Assembly: GCF_041146795.1 (NCBI RefSeq)
Contig: NC_135187.1
Coordinates: 22,499,556 to 22,563,555, forward strand
Source of the DNA: Maylandia zebra
Lineage: Eukaryota > Chordata > Actinopteri > Cichliformes > Cichlidae
DNA length: 64,000 nt
Reading direction: 5' to 3'
Position 1 is the first letter of the stretch. Each line of letters opens with the position of its first letter. This document shows positions 43,901 to 55,060 of the stretch, in pieces. Position numbers and translations under genes: made by a program. The notes beneath the pieces are model-generated. The model saw only the letters and a list, made by a program, of their open reading frames with translations. It was not told the DNA's origin and did not search any database.

Positions 43901-46900
43901 ACTAAGGAGACCAGCAAACAAGAAAACAACCCAGAAAAAAGAAACTTGCCCACTTCAACTGGTCTGCCATGCAAAACATAGTCCTATATATGTGACTTTC
44001 AAAATAAAAAGACTAGGCAAAGGGGGAAAAGGGTAGCAAGATTATATACCCAGGTGGTCCGCAGAGGTGGTTTCTGACAGTCTTTTATAGCTGAGACTTA
44101 ATAATCCTACCTGCTGCTCAGATGTAGAGACCAGAGCTTTCTGTGCATGCATAATTGTGCACAAACACACACACATACACACAGCTAAACCTACATCCCT
44201 GAGTCACGAGACATGTTTTAGTGAGAGCTATCTGCATCTTTTAATAACCTTTTGGAAACCACTGAGTAGACTAGACAACAACAGGGAAAATCTGCTAAAA
44301 CAAAATCTATATATGCACTGAGATTAAGCAAAAAAGATGACAGGAATGACAAATGAGTTTGGATTAGAATATTTATAACCTGTTTTGTTTTGGGGGGGTT
44401 TTAATCTAAAAGATTCCCACAGAGTCCACAGTGGCATCTTCACATTACTTCACAAACTTAAAACACAGAACAAAACACATCTGGGGAGGTGATAGAAAGA
44501 AACCTAATTAGTGTGATCTTTTTAAAATAGTCCATCAGAGTCAAACGTATACAGTTGCAAGAAAAAGTTTGTGAATATCCTCATATTACCAGGACTTCAA
44601 TGCTACTGATTTTTCCCTCTGTCCTAATTGAAAACAAACAAAAATCTGACTGAAATCAAAACAAGAGCCAAGCCCATATGATTAGCCAGTGTTATCTGTG
44701 TGTCCGTCTATTGGTATCAGCGTTTATAATGGCCAATAAATGTGAAAAATAAAGATGGGACTGAAGAAAGGCTCTTCAACCATGTTCTGTGTGTTGAGGT
44801 TGTGTAGTAAATAAATAACTACACATAACAAATGTTAGGCAAATATGTTCAGCTAATATATTGTAATAACAGATTTCTTTTATAGATATCACTCCCAAAA
44901 ATCTTACACTGGTCAGATTCTGCTAACAACAAACAAAAACTTGCACTTTCCGTGCTTTTATTGAACACACTGAGTAATTACTCACAGTCCAGGCTAGAAA
45001 AACACTACCAAATTCTCCAAAAGCTACTGGAAGTCAGGTGTTCCAATTAATGACATGGGATTGGAAGTCTGGGATGCAGCTGTAGCACTTCCTTTAAAGA
45101 CATGCATGAAAAGCCTCATGTAAGATAAGATAAGATAAGATAACTCTTTATTGTCATTGCACAGTCATACATAGTACAGTAGTACAATGAAATTGGAAAA
45201 ACTGTCCTACGTCGGCACTACATATAACACAACACGACACGATATGACACATCACAACGTAACAAACAACACAACACAGTATATTAACTTAGTATAAAAA
45301 AGAAGAATAAGTGTATGTGTATTGCACACTGTTATTATTGCACATTAATTATTATTGTACCTTGTTATAAATATAAATATTATTGTTATCGTTTTAAACA
45401 TTGTTACCTCCCCCTAAAAAGTCCAGGGAGGTATCCAGTCAGGTCAGCTATTTACATTGATCAGGGCTATTGCCCTGTTGTAAAAGCTGTCCTTGAGTCT
45501 ATTTGTTCGGGACCTCAGCAGCCTGAACCTCCTGCCAGACGGCAGCAGCTTAAACACCCGGTGTCCTGGGTGTGTGCAGTCCCGTAGGATGCTGCGTGCC
45601 CTCTTGAGACAGCGAGTGCTGTACAGGTCCTTCAGGGAGGGAAGAGGATGTCCAATGATTTTTTGGGCCATGTTGATGACCCTCTGGAGTGCCTTTCTGT
45701 GTGCTGTGCTGCAGCTGGAGAACCACACACCGATGCAATATGTCAGCACACTTTCAATGGAGCAGCGGTAGAAGACGGTCAGCAGCTCCTTCTTCAGGTC
45801 CATTTTTCTGAGGATTCTCAGAAAGTGGAGACGCTGTGGGGCCTTCTTTAAGACCGCAGAGGTGTTAGAGCTCCATTGGAGGTCTGTGTCTATGTGCACA
45901 CCCAGAAACTTGAAACTGGAGACCCTTTCCACGCACTCCCCGTTGATGCTGACAGGCTGCAGCTCGGACTTCCTCCTTCTGAAATCAACTACCAGTTCTT
46001 TTGTTTTGGTGGTATTGAGGTCCAGGTTGTTGTCTGCACACCAATCTGACAGCCTCTGAACTTCAGCTCTGTATGCAGTCTCATCTCCCCCTGAGATGAG
46101 CCCCACCACAGTGGTATCATCTGCAAACTTGATGACTGTGTTGTCTGGGTGGGAACTAACACAGTCATGTGTGTACAGAGTGTACAGTAGGGGACTCAGT
46201 ACACAGCCTTGTGGAGAGCCGGTGTTGAGGCTGAGGGCTGAGGAAAGATGAGGCCCCACTCTAACTCTCTGTACACGGTCTGAGAGGAAGTCTCTGATCC
46301 AGCAGCAGGTGGTGGAAGGAAGTCCAATTTCCAGCAGTTTATCTATTAGTCTGTCCGGGAGTATCGTATTGAAAGCAGAGCTAAAGTCAACAAAGAGCAG
46401 CCTGGCGTAACGGCCCTGCACTTCCAGGTGAGAGATGGTGGTGTGGAGCGTTGTAGCAATGGCATCTTCAGTTGATCTGTTAGCTCTGTATGCAAACTGG
46501 AGCGGGTCGAGTGTGGGTGGCAGGCAGGACATGATGTGACGTCGGACCAGTTTCTCGAAGCACTTCATTATAACAGGTGTTAGAGCAACTGGTCGGTAGT
46601 CGTTGAGGCTGCTAATGTTAGTACGCTTTGGCAGTGGGACAATTGTGGCTGACTTTAGGCACGGCGGGATGCAAGACTGGGACAGTGAAGTGTTGAAGAT
46701 CTTAGTGAAGACCCCAGCCAGCTGGTCTGCACACATGTAGGCTGCTCATCTCAAGAATGACTGGCTAGTCTGAACCAGAGGTGGACAAATAATGTTCCTA
46801 AGGGCCTATATAAGAAACTAGGATTACTATAGGGGGCTGCAGCAATGACCTGAACTCAATTCTGCTTCATTTTAATTGTATCTCTTTATGAACCTTTACT

Positions 46901-49900
46901 GGTAAGAGTAGATGTTACAATCAGGTCTGAACCATTCTGTGACTGCAAGAAAAAGCAGTACAGAGATGCACAAAGCTGACAGCATGTCTTGCAAATATCA
47001 AACCACAGCACACATCTGAAATAGGTGAAAACAAGACCGAAGGGTTACAACAAAACACCTGCAGAAGTCTTGCTAAAATGTTCGTTCATCTTCACTAGAA
47101 AAAATTACTTAATACCAGGACTTCCACCTCTCCACGCCCCCTTCAAAAAACCGGCACATGAAGCAGAAGAAAAGTCAGCAATATCTTGTAGGCGAACAAA
47201 CTGCAAGCAGGAGGAAGCATCGTGGTTTGCGGCTGCTTTGCCACCTCACAGCCTTGATGCCAATCATTAAAGGAACAATACATTGAACACTGTATCAAAA
47301 CATTACACAGTAGAGTGTCAGGGTAGCAGTCCGTGAACTGAGGCTTAGGAGGGTGGCAACAACATAATAACCCAAAGGATACAAAGTAAGAATTAAGTGT
47401 TTTAATGACCAAGACAGTGACCTTAATCCAATTGAGATGCTGTGGCTAACCTGAAGAGTGTCCAATCAAGAGTTTTATATGGGCCCTCTTCACTGTGTCG
47501 GCAGCTACTGTTGCTCCTTCTACGAGTGACTAAATTCAAAAGCTGACTTACTTTTATTAGCCGATACTGTGAGTGATCACTCAATGTGTTCAATTAAGAC
47601 AGGAAAACCACAACTGTGTGGTTTTAGTTTAGTCAGATTATTGAGGTCCATAACTGTAACTTTTTTCTAAAGATGCAGATTAGGCCACATTTTATGAGTA
47701 ATCAATGCAGAAATTCTGTTAATTCCACATTTTTTCCAACTACATAGCAGGATAAGACTGACTCAAAGGATTAACTGTGAAAGAAACATCAGCTGAAGGC
47801 AATTTAATGTGAGAATGGCAAAAATGTGAGGAAAGAATGCCAGAATTAATATCTTGGGATGTTCAAGGTGCTGAGGATTGTGGATGAGGTAAGTGTGTGT
47901 AGAGAAGGGGGAGGGGTGTTGGTGGAAATGGGGTTAGCCAGGTGCGGATAGCGAGAACTGCAGTAAATGTTAGCCGGTTTTACAACTTCCACTCGCCGAG
48001 CTAGACAGAAAGTGAGCATGCTGTTGATCCTGCTGCTGTGGCCAGAAGAAGACCTGCATATGTACACCCAGTAAGCTACATACATACATACACACACACA
48101 CGTATATATATTTGCTAACTGAACCTCAAAGCTGCCAATTTCAAATTTACAGTACAGTATTTTAGCAGGCTAATGTACATGCATGTGCATATTTGTAATT
48201 CAGTACATGTTTTCCTTATCTGTTTTGTTTCAAAGTATCACCAGTGTGGAAACACTTTAGTTATTAATATCTGTGCCCAATCTGCAGCCACTCATTTCAC
48301 AACCCACACATCCATCTCTCACAAGCGGCACACTGCTGCCACCTGCTGAATGTACTCTGTCTGCATGTGTCCACATGCACAAGCCCATTGTGTAGAGAGG
48401 TCTGTGTATGTGTCTCTTTACATGTGTGCATGTGCTGAAACCAGACCAAGAATGCATGGCTTGTTATGCAGCCTGCTAATTAAGCCTCGGAGAGCATTTT
48501 AACGTGTTTCTAAAGCAGCAGGCAACCGGATGGAGGGAGAAGAGAGGCGAGGAGGAGGAGTGGGAGCAAAGAGAGGGGGCATATGGGTGGAGGGAAAGGC
48601 AAACTCCTCTGTAATTATGCTTCCCAGTGCTTGGTGGGGCGCTCAGATCGTGCGACTTCCGAAAGACAGTGTGTGTGACTGTGTGTGTGTGAAGCAAAAG
48701 AGAGGGTCTGCAGTTTCCAGTTTGGGATGCCAGTCCAATAACTGCTTCGCTACACCCTGACAGGTCATACAGGAAGTATAGTGAGCACAGCCTCTCACAT
48801 GCACAAACATGCACCCCTTCCCTTCTCAACCCTCTGACAGGAGCGAGATGGGAAACAACCTGACAACTAAAGCAAGAACAAACAGCTGAAATCCTTCTTT
48901 TAATGCATATATAAATCACATATACATAGAGCTGAAATGATCAGTCTAATACAAAAACATTGTCCAAAAAATAATTACAATGTAAAATAAAAATGAAAAA
49001 TAATTGTAAAAATAATCGACTTATTGGTTACCTTTTCAGCACGTGACTTACTGGTAAAAATGTTGTTATATCTAATAGAGCAGGGCAATATGGCCAAAAA
49101 TATATATCACGATATATATTTGAAAATTTGCGATAACGTTATAACTGACGATATAATTTCTGCGAGACAAAATATAACTCCAGGACTTTACTAGCGCAAA
49201 AAACCCCCATCCATTTATTTTACTTAAACAAGCAGCTGTTTTTTTATGTGCATTAAAGCTATATAAACATTTAACAGTGTAAAAGTAAATTCCTTGCTGA
49301 AAGTTTAACCAAAAGGCATTTCCAGTAGAAATGGGCTGACATATCCTGAGCATAACTATGTATAATATCCACTGAAGTTAAAAAGAGGTGCTTTCAAATA
49401 TGTATTTTTCGGACCATAAGGTGCACGGGATTATAAGGCACATTAAGCGAAACAAAGCAGTCAGATAAATCAAACTTTATTCAACTTATTCTTCTTGCTT
49501 CCTCCACTTCTGTACCATTGATTCATTAATGCTGTATTCTACCACAGCTGCTCTATTCCTATGTTGTTGCAGTATATTAATGACTAACCTTGTATTGTGG
49601 ATGGATTATCTCAGTTGTTCTCCTGACTGAAGTTTGGTCCGTTTACAGCATCCTGCCATGCGATTGCATTTGTCTCTAACCATCAGGAACCTTCACGTTA
49701 ACTTTTTCTTTATGTTATGCTAACATAGCTGTGTCGCTAGCGATCACGTAGCACAGCATTAAACACCAGCTAGCCCAACTTCAGTAACCCTACAAACGTC
49801 ACTGCTGTGTAGCTTCCTGTCTTCATTTATGTTGGAAGTGATAGCAGAGCTGTACGTTTGATTTTTTTTTTTTTTTCAGAAATCTCTCAGTCAGAACATG

Positions 49901-52900
49901 CTATATCATGCTTAGGTAACTAGCGAAACTAGCGAGCTAACTTCCGCTAACTTCTAACTCCGTTAAATGTAATGAATTCCGTTTTCATGGATGCCTGGAT
50001 GTTAAACATCATAGTTACACCTGGTAAAGCAGCAACGCTGATCATTTTATTAAAGATGGAAGAATTTAGACAGTTTTTAACTCTCAGTGATGTTCGTTTG
50101 ACTTCGGGACCTTAAAGGACGGAGTTTAGGACCCAGACTACTCCCAGACTACTCCCAGATTTACGAGCACCTTAGTCTGACAAATACGGCAATAACGATG
50201 GCCTGCTTGCATATTCTACAAAAAAAATGTGCTTTGTTGTGTATCTGACAGACAAACACCAAACCAGTTAAGTTGCACCATTTTTACAAACTAATTCTGG
50301 TTCACCCGTTTCACTCAACAATCTGCTTTCTCCATTCTCATTCTCCGTTACCGCCGTGCTTTTTCGGCACTGCGCATGCACGATATTTCATTTTCTTATC
50401 GTTGCCTAGCATTGTACCGGTATTACCGTGAACGGTATAATATGGCCCAGCCCTAATATCTAACATATTCAGCTTTAACTTACATAGTAAAACAGAATAA
50501 TCTACACATCCTCAAACATGCTGTCTCCCTGTAAACAACATCACAAAGAAAGAAATGCAAAAAATAAATTCTAGTGGTTTGCCAATCGTACCCACAAAAT
50601 TATCCCTGTAATCGAAAAGCAACAAGTTTAAAAAAAATCACTGCAAACTAACGATCAGCATTCTTCAGCAGAGTTTACATCATGTTACAAGGCCGTAGTT
50701 TCAGCTCAACCTTTAACTCCGAATGCAGAAGAAAAACAAGGATTCAAGTAAAGTCTGTCCAAGCAAAGGTGATATCTTTTGGGATTTCCCTGTACTCAGC
50801 TCACACCCGTGTTTTGACTTTCATAACCTTCTCTTTTAAATCTCTTTCCCTGCTTTTAATCTCTACCTGCCTCCCCCCTCCCTGTCCTTTTTGCTGAGGT
50901 AAGGGGCAGGTACGTGCTTGTGCAGGTGAGAACATTGCTGCCGTCGTGCACGCAGGCAGAGAAGCCTGACATCATTGCATTCCTCAGACCTTACCTACAC
51001 TCCCAGCACAACAAAACTACCACACTAAACACAGTGCACCTAACCCCACTTCCTTATTGCATTCGGCTGTAATCTAAACAGTGTGGGCATGCCATTGGTA
51101 GGCTCCTGCCCTTTAGGATGAGATCAGTGTTGTAGATCCACACGTTTCCTAGGTTTCTCACAGATGGGATCACGACACACTCATCTGGTCTGCTTGCTGC
51201 CAGCTATTATGTGTCAGACAAGGCAGAAGTCCAAATAAAAAAAACGATATAGAAGATAACGGATTCCAAACACAAGGCAGAAATTTGGGAGTTTTCTGGT
51301 CGTGTAGCACATTAGATGCCCTACCACAAGAGGGCAGCACAGCCTGCAGCAAAAACTAACTGTTTCCAGCAGAGACGTACACTGATTTCTCCACACCTGA
51401 CTTAAGTCCCGCTGACTCACTTTTTACAACTACTAGCATCTTATATCTCAAGCTTCAAATTAGCTGATCCTTTGATTGATTATTGATCACACGCCACTGC
51501 ACTAATTCACAACCGAAAAGGAAGTCAAAACCAAATGTCACTTGCCTCCCCGCCCCCTCTCAATCCTCTCCATGTGTCACTCTAGACCCTATGGTAACTG
51601 ATCTGAAAGCAGTATTGATTAGACTCTTTATGTCTGTGCCGCCCCTGATAACCAACCGTGCTATAAAGCCAGGAGAGGGGCAATTCATTAATCCAGAATA
51701 TTTGACTGGTAAACCGCTATTCTGGTCATCTGACAGTTAGGGTCAAAGGTCAGGCTAAGAGCCAGATGGGGCATACATCACTCAGTGTCTGTGGTGTTTG
51801 GGTTGTTGAACTGAGGAAGCAATATTAATCCCTGCATTTCTGTGGGGACAAGGTGAAAAATCACGTTTTGATTTCTTCCACCCTTGGGTTTATTTGGAAG
51901 AGATCCATGGAGCATATGGGTAAGATGAAGAGCAGCCCACCCTGCTCCTCCGTCTCCCCACCAGCAAACACCACACCAACTACATCACTTGTGTTTATCA
52001 GTCCTGTTCTCCACGTGACGCGACATCACGTTGGGTGTCCTCAACACAGCTGGTTGCTCGACAGCACTCTTTGTCAGTGAGACAGCAGGTGTGCAATAAC
52101 TCAGCCAAATACACTGCCCCTAACCCCTTTAGGGACCGCCAGTTGCCATGGAGACTGGCTCAATGAAGCATCTATGTAAACCCCTCGCTCCCCCCCTTCA
52201 CATAGCCTCATGAGGATGGATACTCCCCACAAATAATGATTAGCCCACATCAGATTACTGAGTGATTCAGAGATGCGTAAATGCATCTCTAGTCTTATTT
52301 GTTATGGTGGATCATAGTTTAATCTAACACACTGTTATTGTGTGTTTAGTTGGAAGTGACAGTTTATTCTGTTCTTTAAATCTGCATGCTTTTCTCTGCT
52401 ACCTTGAGGCAATAGGAGGAAAGCACTCCCTTATCAAGAATTCACATAATTTACTTAGATTTTAATTATTGTGCACGCAAAGACAGGTATTTTTATTTAA
52501 CAGCTCAAAAATGCACCTACACCAGCTCTATTTTCCCCCATTTTTGAGAATCCACATACAATGCTGCTATAATAGAAGTTACTAATTGCACCAATTACCA
52601 CTTAATTAAATAAATACATGCCTCTTTATAATCCAGAGTGTTTACCCTGCAACTTTTTCTGTGCCTCTTATGTTAAATGGTGGGCAAACTGATTACGATT
52701 GTATTTATACGTGCCAGGGGGCAGTCATCAGAGTGTTTACTGTCAGACCAAAATCTAATAAGCGGTGCAACAAGTCGGCGCTTGTACTTGTGGAAGAAAA
52801 TCTGATTATATCCTTGCATGTCTGCTACAACTTCAGCTGATGGAGTGCCGGTGGGAATTAGACACCAAAATAACAGAAAAGCCACGGGGGAGTGACGCTT

Positions 52901-53700
52901 TCAGAAATGTGACAGTCAAGAGTTTTCGGCAGCTCAAATGCACAAGCGGTATGAAGAAAAGCCACGGCTGCACTGCGTCAGGCCTGGAAATGTAAACAGT
53001 GCTCAGCAACGCTAGCTGTGAAACCGCTGTCTGGTCGGGATGCTAGTTTCACCTATGAGACCTACGCGGCCCTCCTAGTCGAGTTACCGCTGCAAAGGTA
53101 ACTGCTGTAGCTGACTCCTAATCAGACGAGTCGGCCCCAACATCTCAGAAAGCATAGTTTATTTTCCAGATATAAAAGTTGATAAATAACTCCCTCTCCG
53201 GCGAGCCTCGACAGAGAGCAAGAAGCAGGAATAGCGGAATGCAGAGCTGAGCCTATCTGCGTTTAGCTAGCTAGCTAGAGGGGAGGGGAGGGGGGGGCTA
53301 GCTAATACCAGCTAGCTGTCTAGTTCCCTCTCCCCCGCTGGCTCCACTCACCGATGTGATTGTCCTCGATGTGGACGATGAGCTCGGCGAGAGACTCGAA
53401 CTGGAGTCCGCAGCCCCCGAACCTGCAGGAATTGGAGAAGAACGAAGCGGCGGCGATGCCCGTCATGTTCACGGCGCTGGTGCATTCACCGGGCAGAGAG
53501 GGGGGGGAGGGGGTCCAGGAGCCGGGGTGGTGAACGAGGAGGCAGAGGTTTCGGGTCCGGGGATAGGAACGGGGCAGAGCGCGGAGCAGCGGAGCAGACA
53601 CCGGGCGGCCAGACAGGACAGCGGCGGACGCAGCTGGGAGGCAGGCGGGGCGGTGGGAGGAGGAGGAGGAGGGGTGGCTGGTGGCATACGTCACGACCTG
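35480..53700 (-). CDS. jazf1: jazf1, JAZF zinc finger 1 (gene span; 5 coding exons, 243 aa)
   Basis: JAZF1 (TIP27) is a nuclear C2H2 protein that binds the orphan receptor NR2C2 (TAK1/TR4) as a co-repressor and also works with the NuA4/TIP60 complex. Five minus-strand exons (115+73+197+170+177 nt) give exactly 243 residues, the human length. An atypical finger is at 14-37 (C14, C19, H32, H37); then [12 protein letters not shown]; a Ser/Thr/Pro-rich middle with SLTP-like repeats ([20 protein letters not shown]); an acidic patch [19 protein letters not shown]; and paired fingers [13 protein letters not shown] and [10 protein letters not shown]. All introns are GT-AG. It converges with tax1bp1, and intron 1 (10.3 kb) is full of transposons. 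Confidence 0.97.
37961..38137 (-). CDS. jazf1: jazf1 exon 5 (C-terminal fingers, stop)
   Basis: Encodes [32 protein letters not shown] and [19 protein letters not shown], then TAA. The acceptor is TTTCTTAAG. Matches the human C-terminus closely. Confidence 0.97.
   Translation of the reverse strand, partial: NVNGIKYHAKNGHRTQIRVRKPFKCRCGKSYKTSQGLRHHTINFHPPVSTEILRKIQG
38138..39457 (-). other. jazf1 intron 4
   Basis: 1.3 kb, AT-rich, no recognised repeat beyond A/T runs. Nothing coding. Confidence 0.8.
39458..39627 (-). CDS. jazf1: jazf1 exon 4 (acidic patch and second finger)
   Basis: Encodes [20 protein letters not shown] to [13 protein letters not shown]. The acceptor is CCTTTAG and the donor GTAAGG. 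It ends in phase 0 between finger halves. Confidence 0.96.
40106..40151. repeat. Alternating purine-pyrimidine tract (CG, TA and TG steps)
   Basis: GTGTGCGCGCGCGCAC is followed directly by (AT)n and then (GT)n without a break in alternation, about 46 bases. Confidence 0.95.
40343..40399. repeat. (CA)n microsatellite
   Basis: 57 uninterrupted bases of CA in jazf1 intron 3. Confidence 0.96.
40815..40900. repeat. (CA)n microsatellite next to jazf1 exon 3 donor
   Basis: About 86 bases of CA ending 10 bases from the exon 3 boundary. On the jazf1 strand it is (TG)n just after the donor site. Confidence 0.96.
40910..41106 (-). CDS. jazf1: jazf1 exon 3 (Ser/Thr/Pro-rich)
   Basis: Encodes [20 protein letters not shown] to [10 protein letters not shown]. 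The acceptor is GACGTCAG and the donor GTATAA. A long (CA)n tract starts 10 bases after the donor. Confidence 0.95.
41107..42971 (-). other. jazf1 intron 2
   Basis: AT-rich. The middle (41700-42290) shows repeated TTTTAGCT words (six exact copies) in otherwise irregular sequence. No transposon terminus or exon was recognised. Confidence 0.75.
42972..43044 (-). CDS. jazf1: jazf1 exon 2
   Basis: Encodes [20 protein letters not shown] and SYIN, continuing the first-finger region. The acceptor is TCTCGCAG and the donor GTAAGG. 73 nt, phase 2 at the end. Confidence 0.95.
45121..46741 (-). mobile_element. Rex1/Babar-like LINE, 5'-truncated, nested in Tc1
   Basis: Minus-strand LINE. The 3' end is AATAAAGAGTTATCTTATC followed by (TTATC)n. 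It contains one long intact ORF (below). The 5' end is cut at about 46741, just before transposon sequence resumes. Confidence 0.85.
45444..46736 (-). CDS. Rex1-like reverse transcriptase, long intact ORF
   Basis: A 430-residue ORF without a stop. It contains [20 protein letters not shown] (RT domain 1), [16 protein letters not shown] (catalytic Asp), [33 protein letters not shown] (FADD box) and a C-terminal region ending [20 protein letters not shown]. The endonuclease and the N-terminal RT part are missing, so it cannot move by itself. FADDTTVVG and the tail fit the Rex1/Babar group. The intact ORF suggests young insertion. Confidence 0.85.
   Translation of the reverse strand: MCADQLAGVFTKIFNTSLSQSCIPPCLKSATIVPLPKRTNISSLNDYRPVALTPVIMKCFEKLVRRHIMSCLPPTLDPLQFAYRANRSTEDAIATTLHTTISHLEVQGRYARLLFVDFSSAFNTILPDRLIDKLLEIGLPSTTCCWIRDFLSDRVQRVRVGPHLSSALSLNTGSPQGCVLSPLLYTLYTHDCVSSHPDNTVIKFADDTTVVGLISGGDETAYRAEVQRLSDWCADNNLDLNTTKTKELVVDFRRRKSELQPVSINGECVERVSSFKFLGVHIDTDLQWSSNTSAVLKKAPQRLHFLRILRKMDLKKELLTVFYRCSIESVLTYCIGVWFSSCSTAHRKALQRVINMAQKIIGHPLPSLKDLYSTRCLKRARSILRDCTHPGHRVFKLLPSGRRFRLLRSRTNRLKDSFYNRAIALINVNS
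49076..50455. mobile_element. hAT-like DNA element with 8-bp target duplication
   Basis: Left end TAGAGCAGGGCAATATGG and right end complement TAGGGCTGGGCCATATTA form imperfect inverted repeats. Both sides are flanked by the identical octamer ATATCTAA (49068-49075 and 50456-50463), the hAT-type target duplication. It is 1380 bp, has no transposase ORF, and carries another element inside. Confidence 0.82.
49402..50187. mobile_element. Inverted-repeat element nested in the hAT-like element
   Basis: The left end GTATTTTTCGGACCATAAGG and the right end complement GTATTTGTCAGACTAAGGTG match with small differences. It resembles a common fish repeat that starts near TTTTTCGGACCATAAGGCGC. No target duplication was found. 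Confidence 0.55.
53280..53297 (+). other. G-quadruplex-type G tract
   Basis: GGGGAGGGGA followed by eight G, about 55 bases inside jazf1 intron 1 from its first donor. Confidence 0.7.
53352..53466 (-). CDS. jazf1: jazf1 exon 1 (N-terminal zinc finger)
   Basis: Encodes [20 protein letters not shown] through IEDNHI, 38 residues plus one base. The start is chosen by exact correspondence with vertebrate JAZF1. The frame stays open upstream to an ATG at 53694, but that part is GC-rich 5' UTR. The donor is GTGAGT. Confidence 0.95.
53467..53700 (-). promoter_or_regulatory. jazf1: jazf1 5' UTR and CpG-rich promoter
   Basis: GC-rich and dense in CpG (GCGGAGCAGCGGAGC, GGGGCGGTGGG Sp1-like near 53648), abruptly changing to AT-rich DNA after 53750. 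No TATA box was seen. Transcription start is inferred in this block. Confidence 0.6.
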
Positions 53701-53840
53701 CCTACCTGTTGGTATGACAGCCGCACTGACTGCGGAGTGGTATCAAAAATCAGTCTAATCTTGGCACATATACATACGTTATAAACACAATATACAAACC
53801 ACACAAGTAGAACAAAAGGAAACAGATTTCTCTTTTTTAG

Positions 53841-53843
<3 letters not shown>

Positions 53844-53899
<56 letters not shown>
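53844..53899. repeat. A-run, (TA)n, T-run palindrome
   Basis: Nine A, then about 34 bases of TA, then about 15 T: self-complementary over roughly 50 bases and able to form a hairpin. Confidence 0.93.
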
Positions 53900-53959
53900 A
53901 ATGTCCTTAAAATAAGGAATCATTGGAAATTTACTGTTTGCCCCAAACGTATAAAGAAA

Positions 53960-55060
53960 TACAAGCCCAAATCCAAAAAAGCTATGATGCTCTTTAAAAA
54001 TGTAAATAAAAACAGAATGCAATGATTTGACAATCTCAAAACACCGTATAACACAGAAAAATATCAAATTGTCAAAGTAAGAAAATGTACCATATTAAGA
54101 AAAACATTAGCTCATTTTAAATCTGATGGCAGCAAAACATCTCAAAAATATTTGGAGGGGGCCATGTTTTTTCATTTTTTAACGTCTAGGAATAGGGAGA
54201 CCAGGTGTCCTATTCCTGTCTGTTAGAGGATTTTATCTGCTCAACAATCCTGTTTTTTTGTTGTTGTATATATTGTGTCATGATGTGCCAGATGTTTTCA
54301 GTTCTACCATGAAGCCATGCGGTTATATTAGATGCAGTATGTGGTTCAACATTGTCTTGCTAAAATATGCAAGGCCTTCTCTGAAAAATACATAATCTGG
54401 ATGGAAGCATATGTCCCACTAAAACCTATATATACTGCTCAGCACTAATTGTGCCTTTCCAGATGTGCTAGCTGCCAATCCATGGGCACTAATACACCCC
54501 CATATGTTCAGAGATGCAGGCTTTTGAACTGAACGCTGATAACAATACAGGTGGTCTCTCTCCTCTTTAGACCAGAAGACTAGAGAAATGTCCATGTTTT
54601 CAAAACAGAATTAAAAGTTTTGATTCGTCTGACCACAGAGCAGTTTCCCGCTTTGCCTCAGTCCATTTTAAATGATCTATGGTCAAGAGAAGATGATGGT
54701 TTTTCTGGATCATATTCACAAATTGCTTTTTCTTTGCCTGATAGGGCTTAAATTTTGTCTACAGACAGTAATTTCAGGAAGTGTTCCTGAAACCATTGCA
54801 GTGACTTGTCTAAGGCCCTGAAAATCATGGGTGTCCAGTATTTTCAGCCTTCTTTCTCACACACAGAGATTTCTCCAAATTCTCTGAATCTTATGATGGT
54901 ATTTTGCACTGCAGATGACGTGACACTTAAAGTCTTCTGAAATGTTCTTTTTATACCCAATTATGTTACTGACCTGTTGCCAATTAACCTAATTATTTGC
55001 AAATTGTTCCTTCCAGCCTTTTGTTGTCTCTGTCCCAATTCTTAGGTGCTAACCTGTGCC
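53960..55060 (-). mobile_element. Degenerate mariner/Tc1-type transposon (minus)
   Basis: The left end TACAAGCCCAAATCCAAAAA matches the fish element starting TACAAACCCCAATTCC. The interior shows its reversed transposase text: GATGCAGTATGTGGTTCAAC, TATGCAAGGCCTTCTCTGAA, GATGCAGGCTTTTGAACTGA, TTTTGATTCGTCTGACCACA, in the right order. The opposite terminus was not found beyond about 55060. Confidence 0.82.

Larger units (their letters stand above)
44550..47743 (+). mobile_element. Degenerate Tc1-like transposon split by a LINE
   Basis: The left end TACAGTTGCAAGAAAAAGTT and a degenerate right end (TTTTTTCCAACTACA) are imperfect inverted repeats. The 5' flank text (TTCTCCAAAAGCTACTGGAA) precedes the LINE. 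After it, transposase remnants continue: CATCGTGGTTTGCGGCTGCT (47219) and TTAATCCAATTGAGATGCTG (47423), the second matching the PIEMLW motif. Stops throughout. Confidence 0.78.
43045..53351 (-). other. jazf1 intron 1
   Basis: 10.3 kb. It holds a Tc1-like element with a nested Rex1-like LINE (44550-47743), a hAT-like element with a nested element (49076-50455), and non-repetitive regulatory candidates at 51590-51760, 52090-52290 and 52640-52950. Confidence 0.8.

Noticed and set aside
53356..53784. 142-residue Gly-rich plus-strand ORF
   Set aside because: Antisense of jazf1 exon 1 and its CpG-rich leader.
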